DNA from: Methylobacter luteus IMV-B-3098
GTDB taxonomy: Bacteria; Pseudomonadota; Gammaproteobacteria; Methylococcales; Methylomonadaceae
NCBI RefSeq assembly: GCF_000427625.1
Contig: NZ_KE386569.1
Location: 2,229,754-2,293,753, forward strand
Direction of reading: 5' to 3'
DNA: 64,000 nucleotides
Of this stretch, positions 1 through 6,973 are shown piece by piece (within the stretch, counting starts at the first letter, position 1; the number at the start of each line of letters is the position of its first letter). A program made the position numbers and the translations under genes. The notes below the pieces were generated by a model. That model was not told where the DNA came from and did no database searches. It saw only the letters and a program-made list of their open reading frames with translations.

Positions 1-650
1 CAAAAGTCCTTGGGGATAAAGTGGGCGATTTCCATATCACGCTGCGCAATCAGCGCCAGCACGGGCGTCTGCACACGGCCTATGGTCCATAGCGTGCCGT
101 GCTGGCCGAATTTCAGCGTGTAAAGCCGCGTGGCGTTTAGACCGACGATCCAGTCCGATTCGCTGCGGCATTTGGCGGCGCGGTAGAGATTGTCGTAAAG
201 CCTGCCGTCCTGCAGTTGGGCGAAGCCTTTGCGTATCGCCTCGTCCGTCAATGAACTGATCCACAGGCGTTTGAACGGCTTGCTCAGGCATTGGCTCCAG
301 GACAGGATGTAGCGGAAGATCAGCTCGCCTTCCCGTCCCGCGTCGGTCGCGCAGATGATTTCATCGGCTTCCTTGAACAAATGCCTGATCGTGTTGAGCT
401 GTTTTTTAGCCGAAGCATCGCCGCGCGCTTTCAGGCCGAATTTTTCGGGGATGATGGGCAGCGCTTCCAAAGACCAGCGCTTCCATTCCTTGTGATAGTC
501 GTCCGGCTCTTTCAGCTCGACCAGATGGCCGAAGGCCCAGGTGATCCGGTAGCCATTGCCCTCGAAATAGCCGTCGCGCTTGTTGCGGATGTTCAGGCAG
601 CGGGCTATGTCGCGGGCGACGGACGGCTTTTCCGTTAAGATGACTTTCAT
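1..650 (-). CDS. topB: DNA topoisomerase III, N-terminal part (cut by window edge)
   Basis: Reading the minus strand from the ATG at 650 gives an uninterrupted frame of about 216 residues that runs off position 1. It opens with MKVILTEKPSVARDIA, the hallmark start of the Toprim domain of type IA topoisomerases, followed by an acidic Toprim motif (ATDAGREGELIFRYI) and the family stretch RLWISSLTDEAI; TIGRVQTPVLALI comes later. TopB relaxes negatively supercoiled DNA and decatenates replication intermediates through a transient 5'-phosphotyrosine. The catalytic tyrosine region lies beyond the window, so integrity of the protein cannot be judged. The short spacing of Toprim and following motifs favours TopB over TopA. 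It is on the same strand as the next gene and might be its downstream partner. Confidence 0.9.
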   Translation of the reverse strand, partial: MKVILTEKPSVARDIARCLNIRNKRDGYFEGNGYRITWAFGHLVELKEPDDYHKEWKRWSLEALPIIPEKFGLKARGDASAKKQLNTIRHLFKEADEIICATDAGREGELIFRYILSWSQCLSKPFKRLWISSLTDEAIRKGFAQLQDGRLYDNLYRAAKCRSESDWIVGLNATRLYTLKFGQHGTLWTIGRVQTPVLALIAQRDMEIAHFIPKDF

Positions 651-697
651 AAAACAAAGGGGGCAAGACTGAATCCTGCCCATTGTACCAAATGCCC

Positions 698-2068
698 TTA
701 TTTGATGACGCGATAACAGGGCGTATAGGCCTTGCCGGGCAGTTTCATGCGCTGTTGCGCGACAAACGACGCCAGCAGGGAATCCATCAGCGTCATGATA
801 CCGGCGTCGCCGCGAATTTCGAAGTGGCCGTATTGCTCGACCGTACGAATGCCGTCGGCCTTGACGTTGCCGGCGACGATGCCCGAAAAGGCCCGGCGCA
901 GGTTGGCGGCCAGCACATGCGTTTCCTGATTCTTGTGCAGGGCCAGATTGCGCATGTTTTCATGCGTGGGAATAAACGGCTGCTGGAAGACCGGATCGAC
1001 CTTCAATGACCAGTTGAAATAATAGGCATCGCCTTTTTCCTTGCGGAAATGGCGCACCTGCTTGATGCCCTCATGCATTTCGCGCGCGACCTGCACGGGA
1101 TTGTCGACGATAATCTGATAGCGCTGCTGCGCTTTCGGCCCCAGCGTGCCGCCGATAAAGCGGTCGATTTCATTGAAATAGTCGATGGCTGTGTCAGGCC
1201 CGGTAAAGATCAGCGGAAACGGCATGTCTTCATTATCGGGATGCAGCAGGACACCGAGAATATAGAGGATTTCCTCGGCCGTGCCGGCGCCGCCGGGGAA
1301 TACGACGATACCGTGACCGGTGCGCACGAAGGCTTCAAGACGCTTTTCGATATCCGGCATGATCACAAGATCGTTCACGATCGGATTCGGCGATTCGGCC
1401 GCGATGATGCCCGGCTCCGAGATGCCCAGATACTGGCCGCTCTTGATGCGCTGCTTGGAGTGGCCGACGGCGGCGCCCTTCATCGGCCCTTTCATCGCGC
1501 CCGGCCCGCAGCCGGTGCAGATGTCCAGGCCGCGCAGGCCCATTTCATGCCCAACCTGCTTGGAGTAATCGTATTCTATGCGGTCGATCGAGTGTCCGCC
1601 CCAGCACACGACCAGGTTCGGGTTGGTCATCGGGCGCAGGATGTTGGCGTTGCGCAGGATATGAAAAACGGCGTTGGTGATGCCGTCCGTAGTTTCCAGG
1701 TCGATTTTCGGATTGTCGTTAATCTCGTCGCTGATATAAACAATGTCGCGCAGCACGGCGAACAGGTGTTCATTGATGCCTTTGATTATCTTGCCGTCAA
1801 CAAAGGCATGCGCGGGCGCGCCTGTCACTTCCAGCTTGATGCCGCGCTCTTCCTGAACCACGTGAATATCGAACGACGCGTACCGTTCCAGCAGTTCCTT
1901 GCCGTCATCCATGGCGCTGCCGCAGTTCAGCACCGCCAGCGAACAGTTGCGGAATACCTGGTAGAGTCCGCCCTGGCTGGTATCCAGCAGTTTGCTGACT
2001 TCAACCTTGGACAGCACATCGAGACGGCCTTCAGGGGAAATGAGTGCATCGACTACTTTATGTTTCAT
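698..2068 (-). CDS. ppnN: Nucleotide 5'-monophosphate nucleosidase, LOG family (PpnN/YgdH)
   Basis: The 456-residue product matches the length of E. coli PpnN (454). PpnN hydrolyses the N-glycosidic bond of purine and pyrimidine nucleoside monophosphates, releasing base and ribose 5-phosphate, and in E. coli it is controlled by (p)ppGpp. The N-terminal stretch LYQVFRNCSLAVLNCGS is typical of the family's extra domain. The Rossmann-like LOG core carries VVFPGGAGTAEEI, the PGGxGTxxE signature. The C-terminal half also follows PpnN rather than the short plant LOG type. The ATG at 2066-2068 is the natural start. The substrate is assigned from the family. Confidence 0.92.
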   Translation of the reverse strand: MKHKVVDALISPEGRLDVLSKVEVSKLLDTSQGGLYQVFRNCSLAVLNCGSAMDDGKELLERYASFDIHVVQEERGIKLEVTGAPAHAFVDGKIIKGINEHLFAVLRDIVYISDEINDNPKIDLETTDGITNAVFHILRNANILRPMTNPNLVVCWGGHSIDRIEYDYSKQVGHEMGLRGLDICTGCGPGAMKGPMKGAAVGHSKQRIKSGQYLGISEPGIIAAESPNPIVNDLVIMPDIEKRLEAFVRTGHGIVVFPGGAGTAEEILYILGVLLHPDNEDMPFPLIFTGPDTAIDYFNEIDRFIGGTLGPKAQQRYQIIVDNPVQVAREMHEGIKQVRHFRKEKGDAYYFNWSLKVDPVFQQPFIPTHENMRNLALHKNQETHVLAANLRRAFSGIVAGNVKADGIRTVEQYGHFEIRGDAGIMTLMDSLLASFVAQQRMKLPGKAYTPCYRVIK

Positions 2069-2244
2069 TGTATTCCTTTAAATGTTTGTATTATCTAATT
2101 GCCTACCGCCTGCATTCTCAGGTTCGGTACGTATCGGACGGAGAAAATGGTTGTATACAGCACTATTTTTCCGGCAGTTCATATATCATTCAGCATTCTT
2201 ATCCTATGCTCCAGTCAAAACCCGTATATCGAAGGATATAACAA

Positions 2245-2940
2245 ATGAATGCATTAATTAAAAAGATATTTGCTATCGGTTTGATGCTGCTGCTGAGCGC
2301 CTGCGCCCATTATTCCGGAGCCTATTATCCCGATAGCGTATCTTATGGCGGCGGCGGCTACACGGTTGTCGAAAGAGATTATTACCGGAGCACGCCGGGT
2401 TATGGCCATTACAGTCCGGGGGGCAATCATTTTCATGATGTCTACCGGCCACGCTGGCAGGCTGATTATGGCAGACCGTCTCATGACCATTATCAACCGC
2501 CCCATCAGCATGAAAGCCGCTCTTATCCCGCTCGAAGACCACAAGACAACTCGCATCACTGGGTGCAGCCTCGCTGGCAACACGAAGACCACGGATCTCA
2601 TCGGGAAGATCGCCGAATGCCGGATCATGCCGAACAGCCAAGATTCCGGGATGACAACCGCCGGAAGAACGGGGCCCGGCATGATTATACAGCGCCTGTA
2701 GCCGGCCGCTCTGATCCAAGGCAATTTGGCGGCGCAAGAGACGATCACCGCTGGCAGCATGAAAGCCGCGGGCCTCGCCGGGAGGAGCGCAGAATGCCGG
2801 ACCGAGCCCAACAGCAAAGACCCTCGAACGGTGACCGCCAGCAGCACGGGAATCGGAGGGATGAACGCAGAATGACAGCGCCTGGACAAGATCGAAAACA
2901 GCGCCCCGATCGCGGCAACCGGCATCAGGACGGTCGATAG
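2245..2940 (+). CDS. His/Arg-rich lipoprotein of unknown function
   Basis: The 231-residue product begins with a lipoprotein signal peptide: a short basic start, a hydrophobic run and the lipobox LLSAC at residues 16-20. The mature part is low in complexity and very rich in His, Arg, Tyr, Gln and Gly. Short units such as RRMPD, HE(S)R and DDRRW recur, so it is probably disordered or metal or polyanion binding. An AAGGA ribosome binding site sits just ahead of the ATG. It stands alone between divergent and convergent neighbours. The composition resembles small envelope proteins with YXXP/H-rich tails, but I recognise no family and give no function. Confidence 0.75.
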   Translation: MNALIKKIFAIGLMLLLSACAHYSGAYYPDSVSYGGGGYTVVERDYYRSTPGYGHYSPGGNHFHDVYRPRWQADYGRPSHDHYQPPHQHESRSYPARRPQDNSHHWVQPRWQHEDHGSHREDRRMPDHAEQPRFRDDNRRKNGARHDYTAPVAGRSDPRQFGGARDDHRWQHESRGPRREERRMPDRAQQQRPSNGDRQQHGNRRDERRMTAPGQDRKQRPDRGNRHQDGR

Positions 2941-2980
2941 GAATAAAGCGCTGGCGAAAACGCTTCTTTACCCGGTCAGA

Positions 2981-3607
2981 CTAAACACAGGCCTGCACCT
3001 TGGCGGCCATCGCCATGCCCAGCGCCAAATGCCCGGCTTCATCCAGATGCACGCCGTCAGAGGGGCTGGGCTCGCAGTAATCGGCGGCATCGATAAAATA
3101 ACAGCCGGCCGCACTGGCGACGGCGGCGTAATGTTGCTCGAATTCAGCCGACCTCTCAGGCAAGCCATGGCACTTGAGGTTAAGTTCGGCGGAAAGCCGG
3201 GTGATTCTGGGCGGACTGACCAACAGCACATCAGGAGGCAGATCATCCGGCCCGCAGCCGCTTTTTTGCACGATATCGATCAGTATGCCCGCGCCGCGTG
3301 CCGCATCGAACGCCGTGTTATCCCTGAAATGCAGCACGTCATTCGTGCCCAGCATCAGGATCACCAGGTCCAGCGGCGCATGCGATTGCAGCAACGGCAG
3401 CAGCAGCACCGCGCCGTTGCGACCGGGCCTGAACGGTTCATCCCAGACTGTATAGCGTCCGCTTAGGCCTTCCTCGACCACACGGTAATCATCGCCAAGC
3501 TCGCGGCTCAGAATGCCGGGCCAGCGTATGTCAGGCGCATAGCGCCGGCCCTGGCCCGGAATATAGCCCCAGGTATTGGAATCGCCATAACAGAGTATCG
3601 TCTTCAT
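2981..3607 (-). CDS. SGNH/GDSL-family hydrolase (arylesterase-like)
   Basis: This 208-residue protein carries the SGNH blocks in order: FGDSN-like block I (CYGDSNTWG, residues 5-13) with the nucleophile Ser, LMLGTNDV for block III, and a C-terminal SDGVHLDEAGH block V with the catalytic Asp and His. It hydrolyses short acyl or aryl esters or removes acetyl groups, depending on the member. RYAPDIRWPGIL after block I matches the aryl esterase branch found in many proteobacteria. No signal peptide is visible, so it is probably cytoplasmic. It sits on the minus strand directly downstream of the serine hydroxymethyltransferase gene with about 30 bases between, so they may be co-transcribed. The substrate cannot be read from the sequence. 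Confidence 0.85.
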   Translation of the reverse strand: MKTILCYGDSNTWGYIPGQGRRYAPDIRWPGILSRELGDDYRVVEEGLSGRYTVWDEPFRPGRNGAVLLLPLLQSHAPLDLVILMLGTNDVLHFRDNTAFDAARGAGILIDIVQKSGCGPDDLPPDVLLVSPPRITRLSAELNLKCHGLPERSAEFEQHYAAVASAAGCYFIDAADYCEPSPSDGVHLDEAGHLALGMAMAAKVQACV

Positions 3608-3637
3608 GTGTTTGCAGCCTTTTTTGGAATGGAATAG

Positions 3638-4921
3638 TTAAACTTCAGAGTAGATCGGAAATGCCCGGCACAAGGCTGTCACTTGTTCGCGGATACGGCC
3701 TTCCACGGCCGCATTATCGGCATTTTCAGCCAGCCCATCCAATACTTCGGCAATCCAGCCAGCGATTTGTGCAAACTCGGCCATGCCGAAACCGCGCGTC
3801 GTGCCGGCGTTGGCCGACAGGCGGATGCCAGAGGCAATTTCGGCCGGCAACGGATCGTAGGGGATCAGGTTTTTATTGCAGGTCAGCCCTGCCCTTTCCA
3901 GCGCGACCACGGCCCGGGCGCCGTTAAGGCCTTTAGCTGTCAGATCGACCAGCATCAGTCCGGTATCGGTTTGCCCGGACACGATACGATACTCCGCTTT
4001 TGCCAGTCCTCCAGCCAGGGTTTTGGCATTGGCCAGCACCTGCCCGTTATAGGCTTTGAATTCGGGTTGCAGCGCTTCACCCAGACACACTGCCTTGCCG
4101 GCAATCGCATGCAGCAGCAACGAGCCTTGCACGCCGGGGAAGACCGCTGCCGCGATTTTTCTGGCGATAGCCTCGTCGTTGGCCAGAACAATGCCGCCGC
4201 GCGCGCCGCGCAGGCTCTTATACGTGGTCGTCGTCACGACATGGGCGTGCGGAAACGGATCGGGATAATAGCCGGTCGCGACCAGGCCGGCAAAATGCGC
4301 CATATCAACCAGCAGATAAGCTCCGGCTTCATTAGCGATTTCCCTGAACCTGGGGAAATCGATAATCCGGCTGTAAGCCGAGCCACCGGCAATGATCAGC
4401 TTTGGCCTGTGCGCCTGTACGAGCCGGCGCACTTCGACATAATCGATGCATTCGTTCTCGCGGCTCACGCCGTAACTGACGATGCGGTAGCGCCGTCCTG
4501 TCTGGGTCGCCGGATGCCCGTGGCTGATATGCCCGCCTGCCACCACATCCATGGACAATATCGTATCGCCGTAGCCAAGCAAGGCCAAAAAAGCCGCCTG
4601 ATTGGCGTTGCTGCCCGAATGCGGCTGCACGTTGGCGTAGCGGCAGTTGAACAGGCGGCAGGCTCTGTCGATCGTCAGTTGTTCTATACGATCGGCAAAC
4701 TCGGCGCCGCCGTAGTAGCGACCACCCGGATAGCCTTCGACGGTCTTGTTGGTCAGGATGGAGCCCTGCGCCTGTAATACCGCGCGACTGACAAAATTCT
4801 CCGAAGCGATCAATTCAATCTGATCGTGCTGACGGTTTAATTCGCCAGCAATGGCTTGCCATATTTCGGGATCGGATTCACTGAGCCCTGTTGAAAAAAA
4901 GTCCTGCTTGGGTCTGGTCAT
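3638..4921 (-). CDS. Serine hydroxymethyltransferase-family PLP enzyme, variant active site
   Basis: The protein (427 residues from the ATG at 4921) aligns along its whole length with GlyA, which interconverts serine and glycine with transfer of a one-carbon unit to tetrahydrofolate. Family marks present are ELIASEN, EGYPGGRYYGG, NVQPHSGSNAN, VDMAHFAGL and SGIRL. The PLP-binding motif reads TTTTYKSLRG: Lys (about residue 235) is kept, but the His that precedes it in canonical GlyA is Tyr. The following FPGVQGS replaces the usual FPGGQGG, and the substrate-carboxylate loop reads SANAGTTRG. These changes suggest a paralogue with altered specificity, for example an aldolase or alpha-methylserine type enzyme, rather than the main GlyA. 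A longer frame begins with TTG at 4975 but has no ribosome binding site. Confidence 0.8.
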   Translation of the reverse strand: MTRPKQDFFSTGLSESDPEIWQAIAGELNRQHDQIELIASENFVSRAVLQAQGSILTNKTVEGYPGGRYYGGAEFADRIEQLTIDRACRLFNCRYANVQPHSGSNANQAAFLALLGYGDTILSMDVVAGGHISHGHPATQTGRRYRIVSYGVSRENECIDYVEVRRLVQAHRPKLIIAGGSAYSRIIDFPRFREIANEAGAYLLVDMAHFAGLVATGYYPDPFPHAHVVTTTTYKSLRGARGGIVLANDEAIARKIAAAVFPGVQGSLLLHAIAGKAVCLGEALQPEFKAYNGQVLANAKTLAGGLAKAEYRIVSGQTDTGLMLVDLTAKGLNGARAVVALERAGLTCNKNLIPYDPLPAEIASGIRLSANAGTTRGFGMAEFAQIAGWIAEVLDGLAENADNAAVEGRIREQVTALCRAFPIYSEV

Positions 4922-5030
4922 TGTCGGGTTGGAATAGCGATGGTCGTAGAAAATAGTTCGCCACAGTGAAGGCAATATCGGGTAAAAAGCGAGATCAGAC
5001 GGTAGGTTCTAAGTGTTAGAGGAAATGAAA

Positions 5031-5078
5031 CCACAGAAGAACAGAAGAACTTACTTAAAATATCCGTATCCTCTGTGG
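5031..5078. repeat. Possible degenerate dispersed repeat with inverted ends
   Basis: The spacer upstream of the variant SHMT gene holds CCACAGA (5031-5037) matched by TCTGTGG (5072-5078), with a repeated ACAGAAGAAC pattern between. This resembles the decayed CCACGGAGGACACGGAG-type intergenic repeats that occur widely in bacterial genomes. A similar, weaker stretch lies at 30651-30710. It is only a resemblance by eye. Confidence 0.3.
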
Positions 5079-5091
5079 CTAATCAAAGATA

Positions 5092-5586
5092 TCAATCGGC
5101 AGTTTCTTCGGTTTCGGTTTTAGGAGATAACTTGCTGACCTTCTCCAATACTTCCTGCGCATGCCCTTCGGGATTGACGCCGTACATGGCTTCTTCCACC
5201 ACGCCATCTTTATTGATGATGAAAGTCGAACGCACGATTTTCATTTTCTTTTCGCCTTCTTTTTCGACTTCCTGCCAGACCCCGTACTTGTTGCATAATT
5301 CGCCCGAGGTGTCGGCCAGCAATTGCACGTTCAGGTTGTATTTATCTATAAAAGCTCTATGACACTCGCAGGTATCTTTGCTGACGCCTATCACGGCGGT
5401 ATCCAGATCGGCGAAATCCTGGGCCAGCGAAGTAAAGTCATTGGCTTCTATCGTGCAACCGGGCGTATCGTCTTTCGGATAAAAATACAGCACGACATTC
5501 TTGCCATAGTAATCTGATAAATACACTAATTTATTGTTCTGATCAATCGCTCTGAAAAATGGTGCTTCTTGGTCTTTCTCTAACAT
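5092..5586 (-). CDS. bcp: Thioredoxin-dependent thiol peroxidase (BCP/PrxQ)
   Basis: This 164-residue peroxiredoxin reduces H2O2 and organic hydroperoxides using thioredoxin. The catalytic motif is YPKDDTPGCTIEANDF, with the peroxidatic Cys. E. coli Bcp has a second Cys five residues on; here that position is Asn, so the resolving Cys of the classic PrxQ pair is missing. Two cysteines further on (DTCECHRAF) could take over, as in other PrxQ subtypes. A strong AAGGAG site lies five bases before the ATG. It lies between rpiA and the SHMT-like gene, all on the minus strand. Confidence 0.92.
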   Translation of the reverse strand: MLEKDQEAPFFRAIDQNNKLVYLSDYYGKNVVLYFYPKDDTPGCTIEANDFTSLAQDFADLDTAVIGVSKDTCECHRAFIDKYNLNVQLLADTSGELCNKYGVWQEVEKEGEKKMKIVRSTFIINKDGVVEEAMYGVNPEGHAQEVLEKVSKLSPKTETEETAD

Positions 5587-5647
5587 ATGTACTCCTTGGT
5601 CTCTATAAAATCTACAGTGAAAATCGTGTTAAAGCTCGATCCGGCCG

Positions 5648-6334
5648 CTAACAAGGCGCGGCCCAGTATTCCTGAATCTGCCCCTCTGCCGCGATAAAAA
5701 CAGCACTGGCCAGCCCGCGAAAGATGCCATGCTCTATGACGCCCGGCGTACCGTTCAAGGCGGCATCCAGCGCCTGGCTGTCAAGCTCCGGGTTGAAAAC
5801 CATATCGAGCACCAGGCTGCCGTAGGAGGTCGCGACCAGCCCGTCCTTAGCCGCATTCCGGCGCAGATCGCCATGTCCGCCCAGCGCCTCGAGCCTCTTC
5901 TTGACCAGCTGCCACGCGAACGGCATGACCTCGACCGGCACAGGAAAATGTTCACCGATACGGCCCACCTGCTTGGTCCGATCGACCAGCACAATAAACG
6001 TATCGCTGGCTCTTGCCAACAGCTTTTCCCGAACCAGGTCGTATCCGCGGCCTTTCAGCAGCGTCATATCCGGCGTCACTTCATCGGCGCCATCGACGTA
6101 GAGATCGAGCCGGGTCAGGTGTTCCAGCGCCACCAACGGCAACCCGAGTTCCTGAGCTTTGATCGTGCTGACTATAGAACTGGCCACCGCGGTTACCTGC
6201 AAGCCTTCCTCGGAACGGCGACGCGCAAGCTCATCAATAAAATAATTGGCCGTCGAGCCGGTGCCAAGGCCGACGATCATGCCATCCTTGACCTGCTGGG
6301 CCGCATGCCGGGCGACCAGTTCTTTATCGTTCAT
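5648..6334 (-). CDS. rpiA: Ribose-5-phosphate isomerase A
   Basis: The 228-residue product matches RpiA in length and motifs: GLGTGSTANYFI (phosphate loop), DLYVDGADEV (catalytic Asp residues) and KGRGYDLVREKLLA (Lys and Glu of the active site). RpiA interconverts ribose 5-phosphate and ribulose 5-phosphate in the pentose phosphate pathway, and in ribulose monophosphate methylotrophs it also takes part in formaldehyde acceptor regeneration. The third motif is usually KGGGxAxxREK; here Arg and Tyr-Asp replace small residues while Lys and Glu remain. An AGGAG site precedes the ATG. PpnN elsewhere in the window also yields ribose 5-phosphate, but the genes are not adjacent. Confidence 0.92.
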   Translation of the reverse strand: MNDKELVARHAAQQVKDGMIVGLGTGSTANYFIDELARRRSEEGLQVTAVASSIVSTIKAQELGLPLVALEHLTRLDLYVDGADEVTPDMTLLKGRGYDLVREKLLARASDTFIVLVDRTKQVGRIGEHFPVPVEVMPFAWQLVKKRLEALGGHGDLRRNAAKDGLVATSYGSLVLDMVFNPELDSQALDAALNGTPGVIEHGIFRGLASAVFIAAEGQIQEYWAAPC

Positions 6335-6491
6335 GCTGCGCTCCTGGGCTGATTCAAGCAGTCTGAAATAAATAGTACATCCGCCGGCCGGGAGATGACC
6401 ACTGGTATTTTCAAAAAATTACAATCCTGAAAAACCCTCGATTGACACCGTGGCGCTCGAGATAAAAACCCGCCACTTTCAAAATTAAAGT

Positions 6492-6519
6492 TTGACACTT
6501 CTGAAATAACGCCTACAAT
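6492..6519 (+). promoter_or_regulatory. Sigma-70 type promoter of the cold-shock gene
   Basis: A perfect -35 hexamer TTGACA (6492-6497) is followed after 16 bases by TACAAT (6514-6519), one mismatch from the -10 consensus. Transcription would start near 6526, leaving a leader of about 147 bases before the cold-shock ATG. A long, U-rich leader is typical of cspA-type mRNAs, whose structure controls translation at low temperature. Confidence 0.75.
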
Positions 6520-6672
6520 GGGCGCCAGCTAGAAAATATGATTTACCCTTTGTTTTCCATTTCGATGTTTCTTCTTTAGTTTCTCGTCCTGTACTTCATT
6601 TGTAATTTCCAAATTTACCAGCTCTTCCAGCCTGATTTAAGGCTTTAATTCAATATATTTATAGGACTTATT

Positions 6673-6888
6673 ATGTCTACAATGACTACTGGCATCGTTA
6701 AATGGTTTAACTCCGAGAAAGGTTTCGGCTTTATCGAACAAAAATCCGGCCCTGATGTTTTCGTACACTTCAGAAATATCCTGAGCGCAGGCGGTTTCAG
6801 ATCGCTTGATGAAGGACAAAAAGTACAGTTTAACGTTTCACAAGGCCAAAAAGGCCCGCAAGCTGAAGACGTAACTGTAATCGGCTAA
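6673..6888 (+). CDS. Cold-shock protein, CspA family
   Basis: The 71-residue product is a single cold-shock domain. It holds the two nucleic-acid-binding motifs, RNP1 (KGFGFI, residues 16-21) and RNP2 (VFVHF, residues 29-33), preceded by [11 protein letters not shown]. Such proteins bind single-stranded RNA or DNA and melt secondary structure at low temperature or during growth transitions. RNP2 is followed by RNIL where most members have SAI, a minor deviation. The ATG at 6673 is used; a second in-frame ATG at 6682 is possible. A strong promoter and long leader lie upstream. Whether it is truly cold-induced cannot be read from the sequence. Confidence 0.95.
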   Translation: MSTMTTGIVKWFNSEKGFGFIEQKSGPDVFVHFRNILSAGGFRSLDEGQKVQFNVSQGQKGPQAEDVTVIG

Positions 6889-6903
6889 AGCACGCTCCAG
6901 CAA

Positions 6904-6931
6904 ACGGCGACACAAGCAATTGCGTTGCCGT
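6904..6931 (+). terminator. Hairpin after the cold-shock gene
   Basis: ACGGCGAC (6904-6911) can pair with GTTGCCGT (6924-6931), including one G-U pair, 15 bases after the stop codon. No clear T-run follows, so it may act as a weak or Rho-assisted terminator or protect the mRNA 3' end. Confidence 0.4.
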
Positions 6932-6973
6932 CTGCATCTAGTTGACAACCCAACCTATTAGTTAGCCCGCATA

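Noticed and set aside
1049-2098. Long plus-strand frame of 349 codons
   Set aside because: It lies antisense over ppnN, whose conserved motifs show which strand is coding.
3683-4777. Long plus-strand frame of 364 codons
   Set aside because: Antisense shadow of the SHMT-like gene in GC-biased codons; no family motif.
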